Below, piece by piece: positions 8,979-17,643 of a DNA stretch of 64,000 nt. The translations under genes and the position numbers were made by a program. Each line of letters opens with the position of its first letter. The first letter of the stretch is position 1. This DNA comes from Bacteroidota bacterium (GTDB lineage: Bacteria; Bacteroidota; Bacteroidia; Palsa-965), in contig VBWE01000014.1 of assembly GCA_006218065.1 (NCBI GenBank), positions 65,618 to 129,617 on the forward strand, read 5' to 3'. The notes below the pieces were generated by a model. That model did not search any database and was not told the DNA's origin. It was given only the letters and a program-made list of their open reading frames with translations.

Positions 8979-9992
8979 TTAAAACGCTGCCCGGTGCATG
9001 GTTTTTCCTTTATGCTGCAGCTGGTTCTTGTTTTTGCTGCTGTCGGACTCGGCGTATTCCTTTTTTACGCGGACGAAAAAATTATCCACGGCTTTTTTCT
9101 GATCGGTGCTTTTCCCGGGTTTCGTGATCGCGTCGGTAACGTAGGAGTAGAGCAGGTTTCCGTACTGTTTCTTGAAAAGTTCCGGGCTGAAAAAAATATC
9201 ACTTCCGATTACACTGTCGCCGCTCATGGCTACCACACCGATCACATAACTGGTGGTGTCGAAAGCGCCTTTAAAATACTTCAGGTACTCATCGCGTTTT
9301 TTAACGAAGTCGCCGTTATTTTCAAGACCGTTATACGTTCCCGAAGTATTGCCGGCTGCGGCATCCGCATTGTTGGCTGTAGTTACCACCGCCACATCAC
9401 GCCATACTGCGCTCTGGTTTTGTTCGGTGGCGACTGTTTTACGCACCGTGTTCGAACTCACATTCTGATAACCGGAGAAAGATGCTTTTTCACCTGCTTT
9501 TTCTTTGTTATCGTATGTCCACCGGCCGTGCTCCACGCAAAACACCGGCAGGTTCTGTTTCCCCGATTTCGGCGGAAGTATCATATCCTGCGCGATTACG
9601 CGGTCCTGTTTCCCGCCCTTCACCAGTTCGCCGGCCATCAGGAAAACAGTATCGTTCGATGTGTTTTCAATGAGCAGCGTATTGACCGTAGCGGCATCCC
9701 CGGAAACATTATCGTTCAGGTTACCCGCCGGTGCATCGGTTGATCTTTCGCTGACCTTCACCGTTCCGGCGTTGATGCCTTCTTTCAGCGTTTTGTATTT
9801 TCCGAAATGGCTGTGCTCGTCGATATATCCTGAAGTTGCACGGATCGGGTAAAGCTGCAGGTCTTTGAAAGCCATCGCTTTTTCGTCGAGATAAAATCCT
9901 TTACCGGCGGGTGCGTTGCCGTTACCAGCGGGAGGTTGTGCGTTGCATGCGGCAAATACCGTCAGTGCAGCGTAGCAGAGGTACTGTTTCAT
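8979..9992 (-). CDS. Lipoprotein with ARPP-1-like domain
   Basis: The 337-aa product starts MKQYLCYAALTVFAACNAQ: a lipoprotein signal with Cys16. From about residue 40 the sequence resembles the ARPP-1 domain (DUF6569): DLQLYPIRA, TLKEGINAGTVKVSE, VNTLLIENTSNDTVFLMAGE, VKGGKQDRVIAQDMILPP, VFCVEHGRW, and a late DSVIGSDIFFSPELF. ARPP-1 has been linked in comparative genomics to ADP-ribosylation and phosphatase systems, but its biochemistry is not established. An extra 25 codons upstream are open but not supported. It is monocistronic and convergent with the YfiR-type gene. Confidence 0.75.
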   Translation of the reverse strand: MKQYLCYAALTVFAACNAQPPAGNGNAPAGKGFYLDEKAMAFKDLQLYPIRATSGYIDEHSHFGKYKTLKEGINAGTVKVSERSTDAPAGNLNDNVSGDAATVNTLLIENTSNDTVFLMAGELVKGGKQDRVIAQDMILPPKSGKQNLPVFCVEHGRWTYDNKEKAGEKASFSGYQNVSSNTVRKTVATEQNQSAVWRDVAVVTTANNADAAAGNTSGTYNGLENNGDFVKKRDEYLKYFKGAFDTTSYVIGVVAMSGDSVIGSDIFFSPELFKKQYGNLLYSYVTDAITKPGKSTDQKKAVDNFFVRVKKEYAESDSSKNKNQLQHKGKTMHRAAF

Positions 9993-10156
9993 GGTAAGAG
10001 GTTTTAAAATGTTAGCATTGAAAGGGGACGCTGCGGGAAAAGTAGTCGGAGGTGTATTACGTGTCAAGGAGCTTAACGCTAATTAACACGGCATGCGGAA
10101 ATTAACGGGGCTTCTGTTAAGAACTGCCAATTTGAACGGTGCTTTCGCGGATTAAT

Positions 10157-10164
10157 TATCTTCG
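10157..10164 (+). promoter_or_regulatory. Putative promoter -7 box
   Basis: TATCTTCG, one base from TAnnTTTG, 19 bp before the ATG of the small lipoprotein gene at 10184. Confidence 0.4.
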
Positions 10165-10183
10165 GCATATAACACAACGGATC

Positions 10184-10759
10184 ATGATGCGAACCCCGGT
10201 AAAAATTATACTTGCGGTTATTCTTGCCGCTGCTGTTGCCGCCTGCTCGGCCAATGCGGAATCGACACGAACAGAAGAATCGACAATGCAATGCTGGTCG
10301 AAAAACTGGACCGGGAAAGACGAAAAAACACTTTCTGCCGGGATCAATGCGCTGGAAGAATACCTGCTTGCCAAAGGTTTACTGAAGGAAAGAAATATGC
10401 CCGCCTACATGACCTTTGCCGCCGACAGCACAAAAATCCGTATCCCGAAATCCACGCCTCACCAGGAGGAAATTTATCTCGCCTTGACAGGCAATTTGCC
10501 CGGAGCGCCTGATGTAGGTGCGATGGGTAAATGTTTCGAGACAAACTGGTTTTCGCAGCTCAGTAACCTTGATAGCACGGACGTGGTGGCCAGGACAGGC
10601 CGGTTGATTAAAGCGCTGGCAGATGCCGGTGCGGTCGATACTAAAGCCGTTCGGGTAGGTTTTTTCAAGGGCATGACCGAATCCGACATGCAGCGCCCGC
10701 TGATTAAAGCTGTTTTTTACTTCTTTGCCTGCGACGTGACAAGATTTAAGTTTGAATAA
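10184..10759 (+). CDS. Small lipoprotein of unknown function
   Basis: Not recognised. The 191-aa product has a lipoprotein signal (VILAAAVAACSANAES, Cys21) and a soluble part with two features: Cys residues in TMQCWSKNW and MGKCFETNWF that could form a disulfide, and a C-terminal pair VFYFFACDVTRFKFE. The start could be either of two adjacent ATGs (10184 or 10187). A -7 box upstream supports expression. It is followed directly by the eroded fragment at 10756-10935, which lies on the same strand. Confidence 0.65.
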   Translation: MMRTPVKIILAVILAAAVAACSANAESTRTEESTMQCWSKNWTGKDEKTLSAGINALEEYLLAKGLLKERNMPAYMTFAADSTKIRIPKSTPHQEEIYLALTGNLPGAPDVGAMGKCFETNWFSQLSNLDSTDVVARTGRLIKALADAGAVDTKAVRVGFFKGMTESDMQRPLIKAVFYFFACDVTRFKFE

Positions 10760-10935
10760 ATAAGCATCACTCTTACTTTCAGGGCAATTGCAAAAAACAA
10801 CCACGGAAGCACGGCACCGGACGTAAAGAATACGTGATCCGGATCGTTTCTGCCAAACGCGGAGAAACGCGGGCGGAGCGCGTGAAAAAAACAATAGAGA
10901 AACTGCTGGCCCGGAAAAAAATGCCCGCGGAAAAA
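10756..10935 (+). pseudogene. Remnant of a YdeI/OmpD-associated-type protein C-terminus
   Basis: A frame without its own start encodes GRKEYVIRIVSAKRGETR and then AERVKKTIEKLLARKKMPAE. This pattern (KEYIRxIxxAKxxETRxxRxxKxxExLxxGKK) is what I remember as the C-terminal tail of the YdeI/DUF1905 family. Nothing in front of it, after the stop of the lipoprotein gene, supplies the rest of that protein. It is therefore probably a gene remnant. It could be chance coding on the strand opposite the small membrane-protein gene, though most of it lies outside that gene. Confidence 0.4.
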
Positions 10936-10940
10936 ATAAA

Positions 10941-11198
10941 TCAGTCTTCCAGCTCTTCCGACTTTCCCGGCAGTTTCGTGTACTCGCCGCGCAAGGCATA
11001 CCAGCCGAAAATCATCATGCCGATGCAGATAGGAATAAAGATGAACAGGATAATTCCCCACTGCAGCGTGGTATTCTGACGCGCGGCTCCTTCGGCTGCT
11101 TTCCCGATCTTATCCAGTGCCTGCCAGATCATCAGCGCCACCAGGGCAGGACCGAGCAGGAACCATAAAACGCCGAGCGCTTTTTTTATGTTGTTCAT
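10941..11198 (-). CDS. Small membrane protein downstream of the transporter
   Basis: The 85-aa product has two hydrophobic helices: LGVLWFLLGPALVALMIWQAL (residues about 7-27) and WGIILFIFIPICIGMMIFGWYAL (about 47-69), with a short loop and an acidic tail EELED. From memory this resembles the DUF6814 family, small Bacteroidota proteins that accompany MFS transporters. It lies 156 bp downstream of the MHS transporter gene on the same strand, which fits an accessory role (inference). Confidence 0.7.
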   Translation of the reverse strand: MNNIKKALGVLWFLLGPALVALMIWQALDKIGKAAEGAARQNTTLQWGIILFIFIPICIGMMIFGWYALRGEYTKLPGKSEELED

Positions 11199-11222
11199 TT
11201 GTACGTTCTATTTCCGGTACTG

Positions 11223-11315
11223 GATTTGAGACTTGAGACATATATTTTACAAAGTCGGTCTCGGCTGCCGCTCGACCTGACCGCAATACGTGTCTCAAAT
11301 CTCAAGTCTCAAATC
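11223..11315. repeat. Inverted repeat between transporter and small membrane protein
   Basis: Perfect 16-bp arms GATTTGAGACTTGAGA (11223-11238) and its complement (11300-11315). The middle carries another copy of the CTGCCGCTCGAC-type short repeat (11257-11281). A foldable intergenic element with no gene. Confidence 0.75.
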
Positions 11316-11354
11316 TGTATTACAAACTTCCGTTTAAACAGTCTTTACTTCACT

Positions 11355-12896
11355 TCAATCCATTACATTTTCATCCCGTTTATTCGCCAGGTACACGGCG
11401 CCGATAATGAAACACAACCCGGCCACGCCGATCGGGTACCACAAACCGGCAAGCGGATCACCTGCGGGATTTGCTTCCGTCATCGTGAACGAAACGATCA
11501 GCGTCCCGAGAAACGGTACCAGTCCGCCGAACACGCCGTTACCGATATGATACGGCAGCGACATGGACGTGTAACGGATTTTGGTCGGGAATAATTCCAC
11601 CAGGAATGCGGCGATCGGACCGTAAACCATCGTCACGTAAGCGATCTGCACAAAAACCAGCGCGATAAAAATCCAGTACGTTCCCGTCGGCAAGGTTTTT
11701 TCCGTTTTGATCTGCACCTTCGGGATTTCCTGTGACGCGACGGCCGGGAGGATTTCCTTTTTGGTTTCTTTTACGATGATCCCGTTTTCAAAATGTTTTT
11801 CGGTCCTCGTTGTCGTAACCGTGTCGTTTGTTCCTGCGGCAATTTCCGTACTGCGCTCAATCGCGGCGTCTCCCGTGATTTCGGTTTGCTGTTTCGTATC
11901 GCTCAGTTCCAAAAACGTTTTGTAAATCGGGCGCCAGGTGAGCACGCCGAGCAGCATACCGGTGAGCATGATCCATTTCCGGCCGTACCGGTCGCTCAGT
12001 GCGCCGAATACGATGAACAAAGGCGTGGCGAATGCGATGGCCCAGAGCAATATCGTGCGCGACTGTTCGAAATTTATTTTGCAGACGTTTTCGATAAACG
12101 ACTGCGCGTAAAATTGTCCCGTGTACCAGACCACGCCCTGTCCCATCACCGCGCCGAACAAAGCCAGTAGCACCATTTTGAAATTGCCGCGCTTGCGGAA
12201 ACTTTCGCGGAGCGGTTTGGCGGATGTTTTTCCTTCGTTCTTCAGTTTCGTGAATGCCGGCGATTCCTGCATTTTCATGCGGATATAAATGGAAATGAGC
12301 ACGAGCACCACGGAAACAAGGAAAGGAATCCGCCAGCCGTATTCGTTGAAGGCGTCGTCGCCGAGCATGTTTTTGGTGAGCAGGATCACGCCGAGTGAAA
12401 GGAAAAGTCCGAGCGTTGCGGTGGTCTGGATCCAGCTGGTATAAAATCCGCGCCGGTTTGCCGGTGCATGTTCCGCGACATACGTAGCCGCTCCGCCATA
12501 TTCGCCGCCGAGCGCAAGGCCCTGGATCAAACGCAGGATGAGTACGAGAACCGGCGCAGTGTAACCGATGCTTTTATAACCGGGAATCAAACCGATGGCG
12601 AATGTGGAAGCGCCCATGAGCACGAGCGTGAGCAGGAAGGTGTACTTGCGCCCCACGAGATCGCCCAGCCTGCCGAAAACCAGCGCGCCGAACGGACGCA
12701 CGATAAATCCCGCCGCAAAAATAGCCAGCGTATTGATCAGCGCCGAAGCGCCTGCATCCGCCGGGAATAAATGTTTGCCAATGAGTATCGCGAGACTTCC
12801 GAAAATGTAAAAATCGTACCACTCGATGAGTGTACCCACGGAAGATGCGGAGATGACGCGGCGTATACTGTTGGTTCCCGTGGTGCTGGAATTCAT
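11355..12896 (-). CDS. MFS transporter, metabolite:H+ symporter (MHS/ProP-like) family
   Basis: The 513-aa product should have twelve membrane helices. Family signs are SSVGTLIEWYDFYIFG at the N-terminus, GRLGDLVGRKYTFLL in loop 2-3, LRLIQGLALGGEYGGAATYV, and ALSDRYGRKWIML in the second half. MHS members move osmolytes, organic acids or similar solutes with protons; the substrate cannot be read here. Odd feature: a long hydrophilic stretch of about 75 residues (around 330-405, with TTTRTEKHFENGIIVKETKK) sits between helices in the C-terminal half, beyond the usual loop size. The gene is probably co-transcribed with the small membrane protein. Confidence 0.9.
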   Translation of the reverse strand: MNSSTTGTNSIRRVISASSVGTLIEWYDFYIFGSLAILIGKHLFPADAGASALINTLAIFAAGFIVRPFGALVFGRLGDLVGRKYTFLLTLVLMGASTFAIGLIPGYKSIGYTAPVLVLILRLIQGLALGGEYGGAATYVAEHAPANRRGFYTSWIQTTATLGLFLSLGVILLTKNMLGDDAFNEYGWRIPFLVSVVLVLISIYIRMKMQESPAFTKLKNEGKTSAKPLRESFRKRGNFKMVLLALFGAVMGQGVVWYTGQFYAQSFIENVCKINFEQSRTILLWAIAFATPLFIVFGALSDRYGRKWIMLTGMLLGVLTWRPIYKTFLELSDTKQQTEITGDAAIERSTEIAAGTNDTVTTTRTEKHFENGIIVKETKKEILPAVASQEIPKVQIKTEKTLPTGTYWIFIALVFVQIAYVTMVYGPIAAFLVELFPTKIRYTSMSLPYHIGNGVFGGLVPFLGTLIVSFTMTEANPAGDPLAGLWYPIGVAGLCFIIGAVYLANKRDENVMD

Positions 12897-12968
12897 GAAG
12901 CCAAGGTAAAAATTATTGATGGTTTAATTTCTGCAGCGTTTGCCACTCACTTTTCCAGATAAAAAAAT

Positions 12969-12976
12969 TAGTTTTG
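12969..12976 (+). promoter_or_regulatory. Putative promoter -7 box
   Basis: TAGTTTTG, a full TAnnTTTG match, 40 bp ahead of the T9SS gene at 13017, in the 120-bp gap divergent from the transporter. Confidence 0.5.
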
Positions 12977-13016
12977 TCATTACATCCCCCCACGCTTACA
13001 AAATCCCGTATCCAAA

Positions 13017-14303
13017 ATGAAAGCAATTCAACTGTTCATACTGTTGTGCTGTGCTGCACCCGGTATTAAAGCGCAATGGACGACTACTCCTTCGCCGTTA
13101 TCCACGTACAGGCACGACGATGTGTACTTCTTAAACCCGGACACCGGCTGGGCGGTTAATTATTCGCTCGGCAATAACGGTTATGTGATCAAGACTGTAA
13201 ACGGGGGTGCGAGCTGGCAAAAGCAGGTGGATTCATCCGGTGCAAAATTCCGCGATATCGGTTTTATCGATTCGCTGAACGGATTTATCGGGACGCTTGA
13301 AACGGGTTATGATCCGGGGGATACCGTTATTATGTACAAAACGACGGACGGCGGAACGACCTGGAGTAACGTGGCGAACCTGCCCGGTCCGCGGCCCGGG
13401 GGAATCTGTGGCATGTTTGTCGTTAACGATTCCACCTTATACGCCTGCGGACGATATTACGGTCCCGCGGGATTTTACAAAACAACCGACAAGGGAATTT
13501 CCTGGTCGTACACCAGCATGACCGGGCTTGCGGGAGGTATTGTGGACATTCACTTTTTCGACAAGGATACCGGCATTGCGGTCGGAGGTACAATTCCCAA
13601 TTACCTGAACGCACAAGGCCGGATATTAAAAACGGTTGACGGCGGAAATACGTGGACGATTGCGCATACATCAGCACATCCGCAGGAAATAGGCTGGAAA
13701 ATATCTTTTCCTTCGCGGAATACCGGGTATGTTTCGCTGGAATCTTTTCGCGCAAGCGGTCCGCAATATTTTCTGAAGACGACAGACGGCGGAAATACCT
13801 GGCAGGATATGCAGTTCCTGGCGAGCGGAACTTTCAGCGCCCAGGGAATCGGGTTTTTAAATGACACGATCGGCTGGATCGGCGGCAGTTCTTTCAATTA
13901 TAAAACCACGAACGGAGGTTTGACTTGGTCATCGGATAACTTTGGAACACCGGTCAACCGTTTCCGTTTTTTCGGCGATACGCTCGGGTATGCCGCAGGA
14001 AGATATATCTATAAATATAACGGCGGCCCGATCGGGATCGGCAGTTGGGAATTGCCTGCGGAAAAGCCGCTGCTGGTTTATCCGAATCCTTTTTCGGAAT
14101 CGGTGACGATTTCCAAAACCTGGGACCTGAAATTAAATGCGATGCTTGTACTGTACGATTGTTTTGGCAGGAAAGTGTATGCGCAAAAACTCAACCAGGA
14201 GCAAACGGAAATTATCGAACCCCGGCTGGAACAGGGAATCTATTTTTACCAGGTTACTGTTTCGGATGGAAAATCAAGAACGGGGAAACTGGTTTGTAAA
14301 TGA
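13017..14303 (+). CDS. Secreted BNR/Ycf48-like beta-propeller protein with T9SS sorting domain
   Basis: The 428-aa product has a signal peptide (ending GIKAQ) and then repeated blades built around the pattern KTxDGGxTW: VIKTVNGGASW, YKTTDGGTTW, YKTTDKGISW, LKTVDGGNTW, LKTTDGGNTW and YKTTNGGLTW. These Asp-box repeats make a beta-propeller like Ycf48 or sialidase-type BNR proteins. Residues about 345-428 are a T9SS type A sorting domain: LVYPNPFSESVTIS, LYDCFGRKVYAQ and LEQGIYFYQVTVSDGKSRTG. The function on the cell surface is unknown. The gene converges on dnaG with only 12 bp between the stops. Confidence 0.88.
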   Translation: MKAIQLFILLCCAAPGIKAQWTTTPSPLSTYRHDDVYFLNPDTGWAVNYSLGNNGYVIKTVNGGASWQKQVDSSGAKFRDIGFIDSLNGFIGTLETGYDPGDTVIMYKTTDGGTTWSNVANLPGPRPGGICGMFVVNDSTLYACGRYYGPAGFYKTTDKGISWSYTSMTGLAGGIVDIHFFDKDTGIAVGGTIPNYLNAQGRILKTVDGGNTWTIAHTSAHPQEIGWKISFPSRNTGYVSLESFRASGPQYFLKTTDGGNTWQDMQFLASGTFSAQGIGFLNDTIGWIGGSSFNYKTTNGGLTWSSDNFGTPVNRFRFFGDTLGYAAGRYIYKYNGGPIGIGSWELPAEKPLLVYPNPFSESVTISKTWDLKLNAMLVLYDCFGRKVYAQKLNQEQTEIIEPRLEQGIYFYQVTVSDGKSRTGKLVCK

Positions 14304-14315
14304 GGAGTTGATTTC

Positions 14316-16313
14316 CTAACGGACAACCACACGCCCCAGCATCCCCGAAAAATATTTCTTCGCTTCGAGCAGTTGCTGGGTTTGCTGCAGGATGCGCAGC
14401 AGTTCTTCTTCGTTCGCGGCGTTGCGGAGTTCTTTCTGGTTTTCGTGCAGCATCATTTCGATGCGGCGGAGTTTGAGGGCATAAACACCATGCAGCGCGG
14501 CGTTTTTCAGGATCATGTCCTCGGTTTGCACGTAAATGAAATGACGTTCCCAGTTCGAAAGCGAGTAGGGAATACTCACCATGTCGATCGTGTATTTGCT
14601 GATTTCGGCCTGCGGATGGTGCGTAAAATAATTCAGGTCGGGAACGGTTCCGCTGTCCAGCAGGCGTGCGTACTCTTCAAAAATATTTTGCGCGGCCGTG
14701 TCGCCGAAAATGATCTGGTCCTGCCGGATTTCATGCACGAGCAATTCCGCCAGCGGCACGGGAACCGTAGTCGGGCGGCCTTCCTCGTCTTCGCTGTCGG
14801 CGTCGATCTGCTGCGTACCGTAGTTCAGCATCAGGCGGATGATTTCCCTTTCCTGCGCTTCGCAATTGATGATCGGCGAAACGGTTTCTTCCGGTTTGGC
14901 GGAAATGTCGGGAACAAAACCGGTTTCGTGCCCGTCATGTTCGGTGGTCTCGGGATGCTGTATTTCCGGTTTTCGCGCGCTTTCGTCTTTTCGTTTCTCG
15001 AAATTTTTCCGGCGGATTTTATTTAGTTCATTCAGCAGCGACTGCTCTTCCACATCCATGATGCGGCTGCACTCTTTTACGTACACGCTGCGTGTAATGC
15101 TGTCGGGAATCAGGGCGATGCTTTCCACGATCTCGCGGATCAGCATAGCTTTTCGGATGGGATCGCCCTGGGTATCACCGACGAGCAACTGCGTTTTGAA
15201 CTGGATAAAATCTTTTGTGTTGTGCCGGATAAATTCTTTCAGTTCCTCGCTGCTTACGCGTTTCGAATACGAATCCGGATCTTCATTATCCGGGAAAAGC
15301 AGCACGCGTACGTTCATGCCTTCTTCGAGGATGAGATCGATGCCGCGGAAGCTGGCCTTGATGCCTGCAGGGTCGCCGTCGTACAGGATAGTAACGTTGC
15401 TCGTGTAGCGGCGGATGAGACGGATCTGCTCAACCGTGAGTGAAGTGCCCGACGAAGCCACCACGTTTTCGATGCCGGCCTGGTGCATGGAAATCACGTC
15501 GGTGTAGCCTTCCACGAGGAAGCAGACATCGTCCTGGATGATCTGTTTTTTCGCGAAGTATAAACCGTAGAGCACGTTGCTCTTGTGGTAGATATCCGTT
15601 TCGGGCGAGTTGATGTACTTCGCGATCTTCTTGTCGCTCTTCAGCGTGCGTCCGCCGAAAGCGATTACACGCCCGCTCACATTATGCACGGGAAAAATCA
15701 CGCGGTCGCGGAAGCGGTCGAAATACTTATCCGGATTTTCTTCGTTCTGGATCGTCAGCCCGGCTTTGACGAGGTACTCGATTTTGTAACTGGCTTGCAG
15801 TGCTGCGTCGGTGAGCGGGCGCCAGCCTTCGGGACTGAAACCGAGCTGAAATTTTTCGATAATGTCAGGACGGAAACCGCGCTCGGTAAAGTAAGTCAGG
15901 CCGATGGCTTTGCCGGATTCCGATTCGTGCAGTTGCTGCGTATAATATTTCTGCGCGAAGCCGCAGACCACGAACAAACTTTCGCGCTCGTTGTCGCGGG
16001 CCTGCTGCTCGTCGCTTTTCTGCTCTTCGGCGATTGTGATATTGTATTTTTTCGCCAGCCAGCGCAGGGCATCGGGGTAGGAGATGTGTTCATGCTCCAT
16101 CACGAAGTTCACGCTGTTACCGCCTTTGCCGCAGCCGAAACATTTGTAAATGCCCCGGGCGGGATTCACGTTGAAAGAAGGCGTTTTCTCGTTATGAAAA
16201 GGGCAAAGACCGATCATGTTCGCCCCGCGCTTTTTGAGCGAGACGAAATCACCCACCACTTCATCAATGCGGGAGGTATCGAGAATCAGGTCAACAGTTT
16301 CCTTCGGAATCAT
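14316..16313 (-). CDS. dnaG: DNA primase
   Basis: Makes RNA primers for chromosome replication. The 665-aa product has the CHC2 zinc ribbon (Cys37, His40, Cys58, Cys61: CPFHNEKTPSF and KCFGCGKGG), the catalytic core and the TOPRIM domain with FLVEGYTDVISMHQAG, ASSGTSLT and ILYDGDPAGIKA, followed by the helicase-binding C-terminal region. Length is normal for Bacteroidota. A near-consensus box GATCTTTG lies 28 bp upstream on the minus strand (16342-16349). The gene stands apart from rpsU or rpoD, unlike the Proteobacterial operon. Confidence 0.97.
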   Translation of the reverse strand: MIPKETVDLILDTSRIDEVVGDFVSLKKRGANMIGLCPFHNEKTPSFNVNPARGIYKCFGCGKGGNSVNFVMEHEHISYPDALRWLAKKYNITIAEEQKSDEQQARDNERESLFVVCGFAQKYYTQQLHESESGKAIGLTYFTERGFRPDIIEKFQLGFSPEGWRPLTDAALQASYKIEYLVKAGLTIQNEENPDKYFDRFRDRVIFPVHNVSGRVIAFGGRTLKSDKKIAKYINSPETDIYHKSNVLYGLYFAKKQIIQDDVCFLVEGYTDVISMHQAGIENVVASSGTSLTVEQIRLIRRYTSNVTILYDGDPAGIKASFRGIDLILEEGMNVRVLLFPDNEDPDSYSKRVSSEELKEFIRHNTKDFIQFKTQLLVGDTQGDPIRKAMLIREIVESIALIPDSITRSVYVKECSRIMDVEEQSLLNELNKIRRKNFEKRKDESARKPEIQHPETTEHDGHETGFVPDISAKPEETVSPIINCEAQEREIIRLMLNYGTQQIDADSEDEEGRPTTVPVPLAELLVHEIRQDQIIFGDTAAQNIFEEYARLLDSGTVPDLNYFTHHPQAEISKYTIDMVSIPYSLSNWERHFIYVQTEDMILKNAALHGVYALKLRRIEMMLHENQKELRNAANEEELLRILQQTQQLLEAKKYFSGMLGRVVVR

Positions 16314-16426
16314 AGCGCCGGAAAAGGATTGCTAAATTAAGCAAAGATCGGTGACCGGGCTTTCCGGTGATTTCCAGGGGATTGATAATGACAAGATTAC
16401 GTTAGGAACAGCTTTGGGCAGTTTTT

Positions 16427-16918
16427 TTATTTGGGCATGCGGCGGTATTCTTCGCGGGTGATGGTGCGGTTTTGGGGGGCAAAACGGTCACGGGTCGGTT
16501 CGCATACCGGGCTACAGATAATAAGCTCTGCTTCGTCCAGCAGGATACGGAATCTGCAGCCCTGACCCGGGTCGATATGGATATTCGTGAGCAGGCACGA
16601 GTAATATCCCACCAGGTTGATCCGGGCATCAAACCGGTTTCCTGGATTGGAAAAAAGCCTGGTACGCCCATCCATATCTGCAAATACTTGGTCGATCCGC
16701 CGGCCCGCAGAATCAAGCAGGATAACGGTCGCAAAAGGAAGCGGCTCCAGTGTTCCTGCGTCGAGAATAAGGAAGTGAATTCCTGCCGGGATGGTGTCAC
16801 TGACCGTGGAATACACGTGTTTTTTTGCAGTTCCTTGGTTGGTTTCGCTTTGCATCGAAAGGTGTCCGCAACCCGCCAGCGTAAAGGCAATAAGTAAGGA
16901 AATGAAAAATTGGTTCAT
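16427..16918 (-). CDS. Lipoprotein with carboxypeptidase regulatory-like domain
   Basis: The 163-aa product starts MNQFFISLLIAFTLAGCGH, a lipoprotein signal (Cys17). Residues about 50-135 resemble a CarboxypepD_reg-like beta-sandwich: LEPLPFATVILLDSAGRRI, VFADMDGRTRLFSN and FDARINLVGYYS. Such modules occur on surface lipoproteins and at the N-terminus of SusC-type receptors. The reading frame is open upstream right through repeat element B, but that extension is repeat sequence and is rejected. The gene is divergent from the DUF3098 gene, with element B in between. Confidence 0.75.
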   Translation of the reverse strand: MNQFFISLLIAFTLAGCGHLSMQSETNQGTAKKHVYSTVSDTIPAGIHFLILDAGTLEPLPFATVILLDSAGRRIDQVFADMDGRTRLFSNPGNRFDARINLVGYYSCLLTNIHIDPGQGCRFRILLDEAELIICSPVCEPTRDRFAPQNRTITREEYRRMPK

Positions 16919-16954
16919 GCTATGAGTAAGACGCAAGTTGGGGAAAAATCCATA

Positions 16955-17141
16955 GTCCGGGGACTCACCCCCCGGCCCCCTCTCTCCGACGTTGTAAGCT
17001 TTGTTTAAACGAGAGTCGAATTTGCGACAACGTCGCAAAGAGGGGGAGCCACAACTTAAGTTACTGGAACTAAAACGACCCGGCCTTGCAAAATAGATTA
17101 ACAAAGCCGGAGAGAGGGGGCCGGGGGGTGAGTCCCCGGAC
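16955..17141. repeat. Intergenic inverted-repeat element B
   Basis: A 187-bp element with perfect 34-bp inverted arms (16955-16988 and 17108-17141; arm begins GTCCGGGGACTCACCCCCCG). Its interior (GACGTTGTAAGCTTTGTTTA, then CGACAACGTCGCAAAGAGGG, and near the other end AACAAAGCCGGAGAG) matches the reverse complement of the element at 44723-44964, but lacks that copy's central hairpin block. It occupies the divergent gap between a lipoprotein gene and the DUF3098 gene and ends 14 bp before the DUF3098 -7 box. Confidence 0.9.
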
Positions 17142-17155
17142 CACAAAAATCTTCC

Positions 17156-17163
17156 TATATTTG
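17156..17163 (+). promoter_or_regulatory. Promoter -7 box of the DUF3098 gene
   Basis: TATATTTG, a full TAnnTTTG match. The ATG starts only 6 bp after it, so the transcript is probably leaderless or nearly so. The matching -33 region falls inside the right arm of repeat element B. Confidence 0.6.
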
Positions 17164-17169
17164 CGCTCT

Positions 17170-17451
17170 ATGGCCAAAGAATCAAAAGCCCAGCCTGCCA
17201 AAAACGTGAAGGATAACGCACAACCTTCCGGTGGCCTCACGTTTGGTCGTGAGAATTATATCATCCTGCTCGCGGGAGTTATCGTACTTGCACTCGGTTA
17301 TATCCTGATGATCGGGGGAGGTTCTGACGACGTCAACAAATTTAACGGCGAAGAACTGTTCAGCACGCGGCGGATCACGATTGCACCGATTACGCTGATC
17401 ATCGGCTTTGTGATCGTACTGGTCGGCATTATGCGCAAACCGAAAAACTGA
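17170..17451 (+). CDS. DUF3098 small membrane protein
   Basis: The 93-aa product has a hydrophilic Lys/Gln-rich head, then FGRENYIILLAGVIVLALGYILM (helix 1, about residues 27-48), GGGSDDVNKFNGEELFSTRR, and ITLIIGFVIVLVGIMRKPK (helix 2, about 73-91). The motif order GGxSxDxxxFNxExxFSxRRIxxAPxxxxxG is the DUF3098 signature of Bacteroidota. In many relatives it sits between ftsX and uppP; here these three genes are separated (ftsX at 44979, uppP at 23126). Function unknown. An intrinsic terminator follows, so it is a single-gene transcript. Confidence 0.9.
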   Translation: MAKESKAQPAKNVKDNAQPSGGLTFGRENYIILLAGVIVLALGYILMIGGGSDDVNKFNGEELFSTRRITIAPITLIIGFVIVLVGIMRKPKN

Positions 17452-17472
17452 ATTCCAGTTTCAAGATAATGG

Positions 17473-17498
17473 AACGCTCCCGGACGGGGGCGTTTTTT
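17473..17498 (+). terminator. Rho-independent terminator of the DUF3098 gene
   Basis: Nine-bp stem AACGCTCCC/GGGGGCGTT with one G-T wobble, a 4-nt loop and six T, beginning 22 bp after the stop codon. Confidence 0.8.
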
Positions 17499-17643
17499 AT
17501 TGGTGTTTGTTCCTCCCAGGCATTTAACGCCCAATGTCAAATACACAATAAACAATTATCAAGGAAGTCCCTCCGATGAACATTGACGTTGATTGTTTTT
17601 TATTTCACGGAAGCTGCAGTTATCATAACATCTGTACGCGGTA

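Noticed and set aside
16919-17146. N-terminal extension of the lipoprotein gene through repeat element B
   Set aside because: The extension translates the repeat arms (GERGPGGESP-like) and would bury the lipoprotein signal.
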